A stretch of DNA of 64,000 bases. Origin: Arsukibacterium sp. (GTDB lineage Bacteria; Pseudomonadota; Gammaproteobacteria; Enterobacterales; Alteromonadaceae). This document shows, one piece after another, positions 1 through 9,045 of the stretch. The stretch spans positions 418,493 to 482,492 of the forward strand of contig NZ_JAGYIM010000009.1 in the NCBI RefSeq assembly GCF_018402695.1, given 5' to 3'. Every line of letters starts with the position of its first letter. The first letter of the stretch is position 1. The position numbers and the translations under genes were made by a program. A model generated the notes under the pieces. It worked only from the letters and a program-made list of their open reading frames with translations. It searched no databases and had not been told where the DNA came from.

Positions 1-178
1 TGAATGGCGGGCACTCAGTTGGGGTGTTACCGTGGGCGGTTTTGGCCTGGCTATTGGCTCGCTGGCTAATTTAATTGCGCTGCGGCTGGCAAAACAGCCG
101 GGGCTATGGCGCGAGTTTCACTACTGGTCGCTGCCCGTTTTTGCCGGCAGCCTGGTGGTGGGATGGATACTGTTATGA
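1..178 (+). CDS. 3' end of a membrane permease (partial)
   Basis: The frame beginning at base 2 is open to a TGA at 176-178 and encodes the last 58 residues of a hydrophobic protein. Two membrane-spanning stretches are visible: a Gly-rich one (GVTVGGFGLAIGSLANLIAL), and a second around the final SLPVFAGSLVVGWILL. The WGVTVGGFGLAIGSLANLI pattern resembles the C-terminal helices of SLC13/ArsB-NhaD-type (ion transporter superfamily) permeases, but this is a family-level guess from a short tail. The start lies outside the window. Confidence is good that it is coding and low for the substrate. Confidence 0.55.
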   Translation, partial: EWRALSWGVTVGGFGLAIGSLANLIALRLAKQPGLWREFHYWSLPVFAGSLVVGWILL

Positions 179-211
179 GGGTTGTCAAACTAAGGTAGGA
201 ATCCTGATGGC

Positions 212-284
212 GCAGCCGCAGAGTGTCAGAGAGTTTCGTTAGTAACCTCGGGTTGCTGTGGCGAGCATAGCGGGAGTTGCAACC
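212..284. repeat. Extragenic palindromic repeat, copy 1
   Basis: This intergenic stretch shares an interrupted identity of about 65 bases with 19,332-19,399. The shared parts include CAGAGTGTC, TTT.G..AGTAA, GTTGCTGTGG.GAGC and GCGGG..TTG.AACC. It can fold through GCCGCAG near 216-222 pairing with CTGTGGC near 256-262. It lies between two converging genes, the usual place for REP/BIME-like elements. Copy 2 is the better-formed palindrome. Confidence 0.55.
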
Positions 285-298
285 GTTCCTGAGCTTTT

Positions 299-1366
299 TT
301 ACAGACTTACACTATCACCCTCATTTAAAATCAGCAGCGGCACCTGGCTATCCAGTTGCTGCTGCATATTCAGTAAGCGCAGCAATGCCGAGTGTGAGCT
401 GTGATCGCCCATTTGCCAGCTGGCATTGCCATAACCCCAGGGGATCATCACTTTACAGCCCAGCTCGCTGGCCACCATCAGCGCATCTTCCGGGGTCATA
501 TGCACAGCCCGGTAATTGGGGCCATGGTAGGAGGCAATAGGTAGCAGGCAGATATCGATAGTGCCGTAGCGTTGCCTGATATCAGTGAAATGCTGCGAAT
601 AGCCGGTATCGCCGGCAAAAAACAGCTTACTGTCACCATGTTGAAGTAACCAGCCAGCCCAAAGCGCCTGATTTTCATCGCTGAAGGTCCGGCTGTTGAA
701 GTGCCGTGCCGGTAACGCATGAATAGTGAGTTTGCCTTGACGGGCACTACTGTACCAGGCCATCTCGGTGGCGTTATAACCCCCGTCAGGCAGATAAGAG
801 GCCATGCCATAGGGCAGGTAATAATGGGCGTCGGTGCCAATCCGTTTAATATCGCGGGTACTGAAATGATCATAATGCAGGTGAGAGTATAATACCGCAT
901 CGGCCCGCCGTAGCAGTTCTGCACTAAGTTCTGGCGTCGTGCGCCGTTGTTTAATGCCCGTTAAATGTGCTGCCCAACTAACCGGCCAGTCGAACTGTCC
1001 GGTTACCGGGTCCAGTAATACGTGCTGGCCATCAGGTGTTGTAATGCTGAAGCTGGCATGGCCGAGCCAATGCACATTAAAACCGCTTTTTAGTTCAGGC
1101 GCTCGTTGCGGCCCGGCGTAATGACATTGCTCTGCCGGGGCTTTGCATGCTAACTGCGGATGGGGCTTATAGCAGTTTTGTTCACAATCAGCAGGATACG
1201 GAATATTACCGTAATACATATTACGAAATGGTTGCCTGGTTTTAAGCAACTCAGCTGCGTTGTCAGGCTGGCCGGCAAGTTGCTCTACATTATTGCTGCT
1301 ACTGCATCCATGCAGCCCGGTTACTATGCTCAGTAATACTATGATTGTCAGTAACCGGTACGTCAT
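299..1366 (-). CDS. Metallo-beta-lactamase-fold lipoprotein hydrolase
   Basis: The 355-aa protein has a signal peptide ending in a lipobox-like LHGC (Cys about 21), so it should be an envelope lipoprotein. The MBL core starts at about residue 97 (HWLGHASF). The metal motif HLHYDH is at about 161-166, followed by a later His in LPARHFNS and the Asp of FFAGDTGY. This arrangement fits the RomA/UlaG/NAPE-PLD-like branch of the superfamily, whose members hydrolyse phosphodiester or lactone-like bonds; the substrate here is unknown. The region before the MBL core is Cys-rich (CEQNCYKPHPQLACKAPAEQC). It runs in the same direction as, and 26 bases downstream of, the protease gene at 1393-2304, so the two may be co-transcribed. 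Confidence 0.8.
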   Translation of the reverse strand: MTYRLLTIIVLLSIVTGLHGCSSSNNVEQLAGQPDNAAELLKTRQPFRNMYYGNIPYPADCEQNCYKPHPQLACKAPAEQCHYAGPQRAPELKSGFNVHWLGHASFSITTPDGQHVLLDPVTGQFDWPVSWAAHLTGIKQRRTTPELSAELLRRADAVLYSHLHYDHFSTRDIKRIGTDAHYYLPYGMASYLPDGGYNATEMAWYSSARQGKLTIHALPARHFNSRTFSDENQALWAGWLLQHGDSKLFFAGDTGYSQHFTDIRQRYGTIDICLLPIASYHGPNYRAVHMTPEDALMVASELGCKVMIPWGYGNASWQMGDHSSHSALLRLLNMQQQLDSQVPLLILNEGDSVSL

Positions 1367-1392
1367 AACGTCTCTGGCTTAATCCCTGTTAA

Positions 1393-2304
1393 TTACTGCG
1401 GTAAGGCCATATGGACATGGCCGCCTTTATAGTCGATGGTGATCAGAAAGTGCTGTAATACATCGTAGCCAATCAGGCCCTGGACTCTGCGTCCGCGGAT
1501 CCGCGAACCCAGCGCGGAATGCTGGCTTTGCAGGTTAGCGGTTTCACCTTCGGCAGGTATCGAGACCAAGACGTCTTCCAGGACAAAAGGACCTATTTTA
1601 AATTCGGGGATCCTAAAGCTCTCAGTGACTGCAGTTTTATTAACACCGGAGCTCAGATGTGTTTCTACTTCAAGTTGATCTAACCAACCCAGACTTTCTG
1701 CCACTAAGCGGTCGATTAGCATGCCACCACTGTTGCCGGTATCCAGCAGTAACCAGACCTTTTTGCCCTCTGCTATTTCTACTTCAACAATCGGCATGCC
1801 ACTGCCTTTATCTTGTTCAGCCCGGACATTTCTTAACTTACGCATATTAATCGCGTCTTGACTGACAAAGCGCATTTTCTGGTTAGGATAATCCAGCTGC
1901 AAAATAAACATATTAAAGAATCCGGCTCCCAGTAGCAGGGCATTTTCATGAAAGCCAAGATTTACTTCCACCAGCGAATTCAGTTTGGTATCAATGCCCA
2001 GCAAAGATATGGGTACACCATTATACGTAGTGCGCTGCTCTGTGCCATACACACCTTCAATTTTCATACTGCCAACAGCATTGAGTTTTAACTCATTTTT
2101 GCCAATAAAGCTGGTGTTGATTGCGTTAACCTGGGCACCGGTATCTAAGATGGCGTAGCCAGGTATGTTTGCTACTGTGACCGGTACTTTTACATGGCCA
2201 TTTTGCTGGCTGAATTCCATCCACGGAGTGGCACTGGCCAGGCTATTTGTGCAACTAAACAGGACAGCAACGCAAAACAAAGCACGAAATGATTTTATCA
2301 GCAT
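1393..2304 (-). CDS. Secreted retropepsin-like aspartic protease
   Basis: The 303-aa protein has an N-terminal signal peptide of about 23 residues ending near SLASA. It has two aspartic-protease-like lobes. The first carries YAILDTGAQVNAI (about residues 50-62), the second carries VWLLLDTGNSGGMLID (about 183-198), and a conserved LIGYDVLQHF follows near the C terminus. Two DTG motifs in one chain mean it could form a pseudo-dimeric active site within a monomer, as in pepsin, while each half resembles bacterial retropepsin-like (gag-asp) domains. It is likely periplasmic. The substrate is unknown. It probably shares a transcript with the downstream MBL lipoprotein. Confidence 0.75.
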   Translation of the reverse strand: MLIKSFRALFCVAVLFSCTNSLASATPWMEFSQQNGHVKVPVTVANIPGYAILDTGAQVNAINTSFIGKNELKLNAVGSMKIEGVYGTEQRTTYNGVPISLLGIDTKLNSLVEVNLGFHENALLLGAGFFNMFILQLDYPNQKMRFVSQDAINMRKLRNVRAEQDKGSGMPIVEVEIAEGKKVWLLLDTGNSGGMLIDRLVAESLGWLDQLEVETHLSSGVNKTAVTESFRIPEFKIGPFVLEDVLVSIPAEGETANLQSQHSALGSRIRGRRVQGLIGYDVLQHFLITIDYKGGHVHMALPQ

Positions 2305-2439
2305 AAGGTTGGACTTTTTAATTATTTGTAGCTGAAGTTAGCAGTGTCCCTGAAATGAGTCAATCAGATTTTTAGCAGAGGGTGGCCGGCTTAAGTACTA
2401 AGCCGGCACAACTTATTATGTCGCGCTGTTAACTGTTAT

Positions 2440-4293
2440 TTAATGCGCCTTCACCGAATCTTTTTGAAGATCGCGCAATTTTTGCTCCAGCTTTTCAATT
2501 TTTTCCTGCGCCTGCTCACGATAACGGGTTAGCCGTTCAATGGTGGCTGTTGCATTACTTTTAACAAAGCTGACTTGCTCTTCCAACTGTTGTTTTTGTT
2601 TGGTCCAGCCGTTCTTATCAACCAGCATTTCCTGCATTTGATCACGTTGTTGCTGCAATTCATCCCGCAGCTGCTTAATGGTTTCCCGCTGTTCTGCCTG
2701 ATGATTGGCTGTTATTGCACTTTGTTCTTTCATCATATTATTACTGGCACGCAGCTGATCGACCAGTTGTTGTAAATCGGGTTGATCACTGCCTTGTTCA
2801 CTTTGTACCTGTTGCAGGTGGTCAATTTGTTGCTGCAGCTCGCTGACCAGATTACGTTGAGAGTCAGCTTCTTGCTGAGCCGCTTCCCGTTCTACTTTGA
2901 GGCTGTCTAAAGCTGCTTTATGATCTGCAACCAGCTGTTGCTGTGCGGCCAGTGCCGCTTCCAGTTCCGCATTATTGTCAGGTTGCTGCTTACTTTGCAG
3001 TTTTGCCAGTTGCTTCTGTTCAATAGCAACCTGATCCAGTGCGGCATCACGCTCCTCCGTCAGGCTGGCTCGCAGCGCTTCCAGTTCGGCAACTTGCTGT
3101 AATGCCTGATCGCGCTCAGCAATAATTTCCGCTTGCTGGCCGCTGTCTGCACTGACAGCGCCACTTTCTTGTTGCGCCTGTTGCGCCTGTTGCAGCTGGT
3201 CCAGCTGTAATTGCAGCCGGCGACTTTGCGCAACCGCCTGCATTTCTGTTTTGGTTGCCTGTTGTAGTTTGTTTTCAAACTCACTGAGCATGGTTTGCAG
3301 CTCAACAATTTCATTGTTGCTTTGTTGTTGCTCTGCGGCATATTTTTTCGCAACAGTTTGCAGTTTTTCTAACTCTTGTAGCTGCTGTTGATTAAGCTGT
3401 TGCTGGTCCTGTAGTTTTTGTTCCAGAGCCAGGGCGTTAGTCAGTTTGTCCTGTAACGCCTGTTGCTCTGAGTTGGCTTCGGCAAGCTTGTTTTGCAGTT
3501 CGGCTAACTGCTGACTGTGCTGCTCGCTTTGTTGCTGCAGTTGTTGCTGTAGCGCATCGTTAGCTTGTTGCAGCGCTTTGAGCTCATCTGCTGCTTTAAC
3601 AGCTTGCTGTTCAGTGGCCGCCAGTTTGTTATTCGTTTCTTCCAGTTGCTGTTGCAACTGTTGCAGCTGTTGCTGACTTTTCTGAAGTTCGTTTGCTGCT
3701 TTTTCCAGTTCTTTCTGCAGTTGCTGTTCGCTTTGTTGTCGTTCAGTTGCGGCTATTTCCAGCTCTTTGTGCAACTGATCCAGCTGCATCTGATGTTGTT
3801 CCTGAACCTGCTTTGATTCGGCCAGCTCCTGCTGCTGACTTTTTGCATGCTGCAATGCCTGATCCCGTTCATCGCGGATGGCACTGTACTTTTCTGCCTG
3901 CACGGCCAGTTGCTGTTGCTGATGGGCCAGGCTGACCTCAAGCTCTGAACGCTTTTGCTGCAGCTGCTCAAGATCTTTCTGAATTTGCTGATTATGTTCT
4001 GCGGCCTGTACTTCAGCCTGGATAGCCTGGGCTAACTGCTCATTTAACTGCTCCAGTTGTTTGCTGGCGTGTTGCTGAGCTTCCCGTTGAAAGGCCGTGA
4101 CAAAGTCTTCACTAAAAGATGTTTCGGCGACGGTAGGGGTGCGGGTAGCCTGCTCGTTACGCCATTTCTGATAATGCACAACCAGACTGGCCTGAGCACC
4201 AGACACTTTGGCCAACAGATAATCGAGCGAGACCGGTTTGCCAGCTTGCTGCAATTCATCACAGATCTTTTTGACTTCACTATATTGGGTCAT
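2440..4293 (-). CDS. KfrA-like DNA-binding coiled-coil protein
   Basis: The 617-aa protein has a short globular N terminus of about 110 residues. It begins MTQYSEVKKICDELQQAG and resembles the KfrA_N plasmid DNA-binding domain (a predicted helix-turn-helix around KPVSLDYLLAKVSGAQASLV). The remaining roughly 500 residues are an almost uninterrupted Gln/Glu/Leu-rich heptad coiled coil, rich in QQLQQ and ELQ blocks. No membrane segment is seen. KfrA on IncP plasmids is an autoregulated, filament-forming accessory to partitioning; that role here is inference. It is transcribed divergently from topB across a 169-bp gap. The Gln bias creates many long antisense open frames, which are shadows. Confidence 0.7.
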   Translation of the reverse strand: MTQYSEVKKICDELQQAGKPVSLDYLLAKVSGAQASLVVHYQKWRNEQATRTPTVAETSFSEDFVTAFQREAQQHASKQLEQLNEQLAQAIQAEVQAAEHNQQIQKDLEQLQQKRSELEVSLAHQQQQLAVQAEKYSAIRDERDQALQHAKSQQQELAESKQVQEQHQMQLDQLHKELEIAATERQQSEQQLQKELEKAANELQKSQQQLQQLQQQLEETNNKLAATEQQAVKAADELKALQQANDALQQQLQQQSEQHSQQLAELQNKLAEANSEQQALQDKLTNALALEQKLQDQQQLNQQQLQELEKLQTVAKKYAAEQQQSNNEIVELQTMLSEFENKLQQATKTEMQAVAQSRRLQLQLDQLQQAQQAQQESGAVSADSGQQAEIIAERDQALQQVAELEALRASLTEERDAALDQVAIEQKQLAKLQSKQQPDNNAELEAALAAQQQLVADHKAALDSLKVEREAAQQEADSQRNLVSELQQQIDHLQQVQSEQGSDQPDLQQLVDQLRASNNMMKEQSAITANHQAEQRETIKQLRDELQQQRDQMQEMLVDKNGWTKQKQQLEEQVSFVKSNATATIERLTRYREQAQEKIEKLEQKLRDLQKDSVKAH

Positions 4294-4462
4294 AGTTATA
4301 CATCCGATTCACTACTTTGATTTTGCAGAACAACTTTAAACAGCACAAGAAGCATACTGTAGTCGTTTTTGACTAAAAACTAAATTTTTATCACATAATT
4401 TTTGCATTTATCTGTCATACCAACTAAATTAACTGTTAATTTATACAGTATTGGTGGTTGCT

Positions 4463-6499
4463 ATGATTCTATACATCGCTGAAAAACCCAGTATGGCCCG
4501 CGCTATTGCTGCTGCATTACCCAAACCTCAGCAAAAAGATACCGGCTGCATCCGCCTGGCCAATGGTGATGTGATCAGTTGGTGCATAGGCCACTTACTG
4601 GAGCAGGCAGAACCACAAGACTACAACCCTGATTATAAACGCTGGCAGGCAGAGCATCTACCTATTATTCCAGAGCAATGGCAGGTAAAAGCCCGTAAAT
4701 CTGCACAACAACAGCTTAGTATTTTGCAGAAGCTGATCAAGCAAGCCGACCAACTGATCCATGCCGGCGATCCTGACCGCGAAGGTCAGTTACTGGTAGA
4801 TGAAGTGATTGCCTGGTGCAAAGTGCCTCAGGCAAAGCGGGACAATGTTAAACGTTTATTAATCAATGATCTGAATACAGCAGCTATTCGGCAGGCCCTT
4901 AAACAGCTGCAATCCAACAAACATTTTGTACCGCTTTCCACCTCGGCGCTGGCCCGCAGCCGGGCCGACTGGCTGTATGGCTTGAATATGACCCGGGCTT
5001 ATACGCTGCGCGGTAAACTGGCGGGATATCAGGGAGTGCTGTCGGTCGGTCGGGTACAAACCCCGCTATTGGGTCTGGTGGTGCGACGTGATGCAGAAAT
5101 AGCTGACTTTAGCAGTGTCACTTACTATCAGGTACAGGCGGAGCTGGTCAGTACAGACGGCGCCACTATCAACGCCTTGTGGCAGCCCAGTGAGGCCTGT
5201 GAGCCTTATCAGGATAACGAAGGGCGGATATTATTGCGGGCGCTGGCGGTTAAAGTGCAGCAGGCAGTAAAAGATCAGCCAGCAGAGGTGACCAAGTTGC
5301 AGCAGCAGGATAAAAAGCAGTATGCACCACTGCCCTACAGTTTGTCTGCTTTGCAAATTGATGCCGCCAGAACTTATGGATTAAGTGCCCAGCAAGTGCT
5401 GGATAGCTGTCAGCAATTGTATGAGCGGCATAAATTAATTACTTATCCGCGGTCAGACAGTCGGTACCTGCCAACAGCGCATTTGGCAGAGGCAGCCAAG
5501 GTAGGGCAAGCAATAATTACCAATGTACCGGCGCTTAAGGCTGCATTAGCCGGGGCAAATTTGCAGCTAAAAAGCAAGGCCTGGAACGACAGCAAAGTAG
5601 AGGCTCACCATGCCATTATTCCGACAATTAAAACATTGTCGGCTGCCAGGCTGACAGCCACTGAACAAAAACTTTATGGCCTGATTGCCCGTCAGTATCT
5701 TATGCAGTTTTACCCGGCTTGTCGCTTTTCAGACAGTAAAGCAGAGTTTCGGATTGCCGGTGGTTGCTTTGTGGCTAAAGCACGGCAGCAAATTCACCTG
5801 GGTTGGAAAGTCTTGCTACCAGCCGCCGCTGATAATGAGCGAAATGTTGTTACAACGGGCAATGAGCCACCACTGCAACAAGGCCTGCCTGCACTTGCTG
5901 TCGGGCAGCAATTGCGTTGCTGCGATAGTCAGCTGCTGGAGAAGCAAACTCAGCCGCCAGCGCCGTTTACCGATGCTACTTTGTTAAGTGCTATGACTGG
6001 TATTGGCCGTTTTGTGCAAGACCCACAAATTAAGCGGATTTTAAAGGACACTGATGGTCTGGGCACTGAAGCAACACGCTCCGGCATTATTGAGTTGTTA
6101 TTTAAGCGAAACTTTTTACAGCGTGAAGGAAAACACATCCGGGCGACTATAGCAGGCAAAGCATTAATTGCGGCATTACCGCCAGAAGCCTCTTTGCCTG
6201 ATATGACCGCGCGCTGGGAGGCTGCACTAAATAATATTTGCCAACGCCAGCAAAGTTATCAGGCATTTATGCAACCGCTGACAGAGAATCTGCAACGGTT
6301 AATCAGTCAGGCCGGTGCAGTAAATCCGCAGGGGCTGGGGACAGGTAAGCCTGCAAAGTGGTCATCAAAAGCAGCTAAAAAACGAGGAGCGTCAATGTTT
6401 TCTGGCAGCAAAACCAGCAAACAGCCGAAGTTATATCGCAGTAAAACGGCAACTAAAAAAAGGTCTGGTTCTGCAGCAAATACCGCGACAACTGTATGA
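4463..6499 (+). CDS. topB: DNA topoisomerase III
   Basis: This is a type IA topoisomerase of 678 aa (E. coli TopB is about 653) that relaxes and decatenates DNA through a single-strand break. The Toprim domain starts at once with ILYIAEKPSMARAIAAALP and includes the acidic DPDREGQLL motif. The catalytic Tyr is in ITYPRSDSRYLP (about residue 330). RVQTPLLGLVVRRD and the GLGTEATRSGIIELL motif of the family are also present. The tail after about residue 625 is Lys/Ser/Thr-rich and probably binds DNA nonspecifically. The ATG at 4463 is preferred over the upstream in-frame TTG at 4451 because the family starts at this position. Confidence 0.93.
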   Translation: MILYIAEKPSMARAIAAALPKPQQKDTGCIRLANGDVISWCIGHLLEQAEPQDYNPDYKRWQAEHLPIIPEQWQVKARKSAQQQLSILQKLIKQADQLIHAGDPDREGQLLVDEVIAWCKVPQAKRDNVKRLLINDLNTAAIRQALKQLQSNKHFVPLSTSALARSRADWLYGLNMTRAYTLRGKLAGYQGVLSVGRVQTPLLGLVVRRDAEIADFSSVTYYQVQAELVSTDGATINALWQPSEACEPYQDNEGRILLRALAVKVQQAVKDQPAEVTKLQQQDKKQYAPLPYSLSALQIDAARTYGLSAQQVLDSCQQLYERHKLITYPRSDSRYLPTAHLAEAAKVGQAIITNVPALKAALAGANLQLKSKAWNDSKVEAHHAIIPTIKTLSAARLTATEQKLYGLIARQYLMQFYPACRFSDSKAEFRIAGGCFVAKARQQIHLGWKVLLPAAADNERNVVTTGNEPPLQQGLPALAVGQQLRCCDSQLLEKQTQPPAPFTDATLLSAMTGIGRFVQDPQIKRILKDTDGLGTEATRSGIIELLFKRNFLQREGKHIRATIAGKALIAALPPEASLPDMTARWEAALNNICQRQQSYQAFMQPLTENLQRLISQAGAVNPQGLGTGKPAKWSSKAAKKRGASMFSGSKTSKQPKLYRSKTATKKRSGSAANTATTV

Positions 6500-6590
6500 A
6501 TTAGTTAATAAGTGTAATAGCGCTGGTAAGCCGGGCGTTAGCTGATTATCCTCACTGCACTATTTATAACTGTGGGTGCAGGAGAAAGCT

Positions 6591-7355
6591 TTGAGTAAAC
6601 TAACATTAGTATCAGCGATGGTTGCAGCCTCTATGCTGCTGGTCAGTCAGCAGGCATTGGCTACTATCGTTCAGGTTAAAACGAGTCTGGGTGATTTTGA
6701 AGTAAATTTATTTGATGAAACCACGCCGGTAACAGTGCAGAATTTTCTAAGTTACGTCAACAGTGGCCGCTACGATGAAACCGTTATTCACCGCTCGGTG
6801 CCCGGCTTTATTATCCAGGGCGGTGGTTTCCGTTTTATTGACCAACTGCCTTTAACTCCTATCCAGACCAGTGCCGCTATCGTCAATGAACCAAAGCTTT
6901 CTAACGTGCGGGCAACCATCGCTATGGCGAAGTTACCAGGCAACCCGAATAGCGCAACAAGCCAGTGGTTTATTAACCTGGCAGATAACAGCGCGGGCAG
7001 TCCGAAACTGGATATTGTAGAGGGGGCTTATACGGTGTTTGGTCAGATTAGTGCGGCCGATATGGAGGTGGTCATGGCGATTGCCAACTTGCCTACCTAT
7101 AACTTTACCGGTATTCAGGGGTTACCTTTGAGAAATTATACCGCTGATGATCGTGCCGACAATGTGCCATTAAACAGTACTAATATGGTCACTGTCGAAA
7201 GCATTACTGTAGTTGATGCCAGACCAAATACGGCAGCAGGTTTAAACCCGAAACCCAACACCTTACTACCTGAGCCAGAAAGCAGTTCAGGTAGCAGCAG
7301 TCTGGCGTTACTATTACTTGGACCTTTACTATGGTGGCGTCGGCGTCAACAATAA
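6591..7355 (+). CDS. Secreted cyclophilin-type prolyl isomerase with C-terminal sorting-like tail
   Basis: The protein is about 254 aa. The signal peptide ends near QQALA, and a cyclophilin domain follows with VKTSLGDFEVNLFDETTPV, HRSVPGFIIQGGG, and a region related to NSATSQWFINLADN. Cyclophilins catalyse cis-trans isomerisation of peptidyl-prolyl bonds; this one would act in the envelope. The C terminus is a Ser/Gly-rich linker, a hydrophobic LALLLLGPLLWW segment and RRRQQ. That layout resembles GlyGly-CTERM (rhombosortase) or PEP-CTERM sorting tails. The TTG at 6591 is chosen because AGGAG at 6580-6584 lies six bases upstream; a GTG at 6576 would include this Shine-Dalgarno sequence. Confidence 0.8.
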   Translation: MSKLTLVSAMVAASMLLVSQQALATIVQVKTSLGDFEVNLFDETTPVTVQNFLSYVNSGRYDETVIHRSVPGFIIQGGGFRFIDQLPLTPIQTSAAIVNEPKLSNVRATIAMAKLPGNPNSATSQWFINLADNSAGSPKLDIVEGAYTVFGQISAADMEVVMAIANLPTYNFTGIQGLPLRNYTADDRADNVPLNSTNMVTVESITVVDARPNTAAGLNPKPNTLLPEPESSSGSSSLALLLLGPLLWWRRRQQ

Positions 7356-7567
7356 TTCTGCCAGGTTATTGATAATCAGGGATAGCGCGGCAAATTTGTT
7401 GCTGCGCTTTGTTCTGTCCTTGTTGACTATTCATTATTAAAAAACTGGTATTTATATCAATTAGTTCTGTTGAATCAGCCTGATATCGGTTTTCCTCGCC
7501 TACACTTAACTCTTTATGCATCCAATAGTGCAACTCTATGTTGTTGCTTTATAAGAAGGTGACGTGA

Positions 7568-8266
7568 ATGATAGTGTTAGTTGGTGGTGAAAAGGGCGGT
7601 AGTGGTAAAAGCTGTCTGGCTCAGAATATAGCGGTCTATTTTTCCCGTGAGAAACAAGCCAATGTTATGCTGGTTGATTGCGATCCGCAGCGAACAACGT
7701 CTGACTGGGTACAGGAAAGGCATATGGATGCCAGTTTGCCCTGGATTAACTGCGTGCAAATGTATGGCAAAATTCGCTTTGAATTAAAAAGCCTTGAACA
7801 GCATTACGATGTGGTTGTGGTTGACTGTGGTGGCCAGGACAGTGTGGCACTTCGCTCGGCAATGGTGGTCGCCAGTCATGTGTTGTTTCCGTTGCGGCCA
7901 AAGCGGCGGGATTTAAAAACACTTGAGCATCTGGAGGACCTGGTCAGTGCCTGTAATATTGTGAACCCGGATATGATAGTCGGCTGTGTTATGACCCAGT
8001 GTCCGTCGTTACCCAACCAGGCTCCACGGATCATCGATGCCAAAGAAGTGTGTAAGTCATTTAATATCAGGGTGCTGGAAAATATTACTTATAGCCGGAA
8101 TATTTATGACGATAGTGAAGAGAAAGGCTTGTCAGTAATGGATGTCGATGGTGACGGTAAAGCTGCCGGCGAAATCCGGGCAATTATTGAAGAACTCCTG
8201 GCAATGAAGGCGATACAAGAAGATGGCGCTGAGCGACCTGAAGAAAAAGTGTTTGCAGTCAAATAA
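7568..8266 (+). CDS. ParA-family partition ATPase
   Basis: The 232-aa P-loop ATPase has a deviant Walker A KGGSGKS at about residues 10-16, preceded by VLVGGE. It has the DCDPQRTTSDW signature at about 38-48 and a Walker B-like VVVVDCGGQD at about 80-89. ParA proteins form ATP-dependent dimers on DNA and position plasmids, chromosomes or protein complexes. It overlaps the next gene by 44 bases in another frame, which indicates tight translational coupling. It is not the chromosomal gidA-parA-parB pair, because no ParB or gidA neighbour is seen. It is therefore an orphan or plasmid-type ParA whose cargo is unknown. Confidence 0.85.
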   Translation: MIVLVGGEKGGSGKSCLAQNIAVYFSREKQANVMLVDCDPQRTTSDWVQERHMDASLPWINCVQMYGKIRFELKSLEQHYDVVVVDCGGQDSVALRSAMVVASHVLFPLRPKRRDLKTLEHLEDLVSACNIVNPDMIVGCVMTQCPSLPNQAPRIIDAKEVCKSFNIRVLENITYSRNIYDDSEEKGLSVMDVDGDGKAAGEIRAIIEELLAMKAIQEDGAERPEEKVFAVK

Positions 8267-8564
8267 ACCAGCCTTTACCGCTGATGAATTTATTGATGAT
8301 GCTAATAATTACGCGCTTGGCTTGCCGCGTATTGTCAGCCTGCGCAAACAATTACCGGAAGAAGACGACAGTACCCGTCTGCCAATGCGCCATGCAACCT
8401 TTACCCTGAGTGAAGAAGCGATAGCGGCATTAAATGATCTCAGTGAGCTGACCGGTGAAGCCAAGTCAAAGTTAATTCGGCGATTAATACTGCGCGCAAC
8501 TCAGGCCGTGCAGCTGGAACTGACCCGGTTGCCTGCCACAAAAAATAAAACCGGCCCTGATTAG
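8223..8564 (+). CDS. Small ribbon-helix-helix-like partner of ParA
   Basis: The 113-aa protein is basic at the N terminus. Its C-terminal half reads RHATFTLSEEAIAALNDLSE followed by TGEAKSKLIRRLI. This is the pattern of a ribbon-helix-helix (MetJ/Arc/CopG) DNA-binding domain: a beta strand, then a helix ending in a turn, then a second helix. Plasmid partition loci often pair a ParA with a small RHH centromere-binding protein, and the 44-base overlap with the ParA gene supports this. The function is inferred from fold and context. The stop codon lies inside the terminator hairpin at 8547-8573. Confidence 0.6.
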   Translation: MALSDLKKKCLQSNKPAFTADEFIDDANNYALGLPRIVSLRKQLPEEDDSTRLPMRHATFTLSEEAIAALNDLSELTGEAKSKLIRRLILRATQAVQLELTRLPATKNKTGPD

Positions 8565-8573
8565 GCCGGTTTT
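8547..8573. terminator. Bidirectional Rho-independent terminator
   Basis: AAAACCGGCC and GGCCGGTTTT form a perfect 10-bp stem with a 7-base loop. A-rich sequence on one side and T-rich sequence on the other let it serve both the ParA-RHH pair (+) and the converging DUF3010 gene (-). Confidence 0.85.
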
Positions 8574-8594
8574 ATAATCTGAGCAGTTAAGGTG

Positions 8595-9017
8595 TTATTT
8601 CGCCAGAAACGCATAAGCGATGATAAAGGCGGTTTCCTGAAAACCTTTTAATCCGGTGTCTTTAAAATCGACCGGTAATGGATGCTGTTTCAGTTTTTCT
8701 TTAATCGCATTAGCAGATAATATCTGGCTGGGACAATTGTTGATAAGCTGGATAGCCGCTTCAATTTTAAAGCCCACGGCACCGCCGGCAAATTTACCTT
8801 TCTGTGGCCGCTCTTTAATGACCAGTTGCTCAATTTTGTAGTCTTCGATCAGTTTCGCCAGATTAAACTGAAACTTCTGTAAACTTTCTGCGTCTTTATC
8901 ATTAGTTAAAGCCAGTCTGGTTTGCCGGCACTCCGGTAAGTCGAATAAGCCGTCTTTAAATGCCATCAGGCATAAAATTGCTTCACTACCTTTAATTTCA
9001 ATTCCACATACACGCAT
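8595..9017 (-). CDS. DUF3010 family protein
   Basis: The 140-aa soluble protein begins MRVCGIEIKGSEAILCLMAF. It has a central KERPQKGKFAGGAVGFKIEA motif and a later KEKLKQHPLP segment, and is full length for the DUF3010 family found in Gammaproteobacteria. The opening GIEIKGSEAIL followed by alternating strands and an acidic segment suggests an RNase H-like/actin-like fold, but no function is established. The inner ATG at 9017 is chosen because the family begins MRVCGI; a non-ATG extension of four residues upstream adds nothing conserved. Confidence 0.75.
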   Translation of the reverse strand: MRVCGIEIKGSEAILCLMAFKDGLFDLPECRQTRLALTNDKDAESLQKFQFNLAKLIEDYKIEQLVIKERPQKGKFAGGAVGFKIEAAIQLINNCPSQILSANAIKEKLKQHPLPVDFKDTGLKGFQETAFIIAYAFLAK

Positions 9018-9045
9018 AATAAGTCTCAATAATTTTGTGGCCGGG

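Noticed and set aside
2575-4320. Long plus-strand frames opposite the KfrA-like gene, rich in Leu, Phe and Cys
   Set aside because: They arise from antisense reading of Gln/Glu codons; no start signals or domains.
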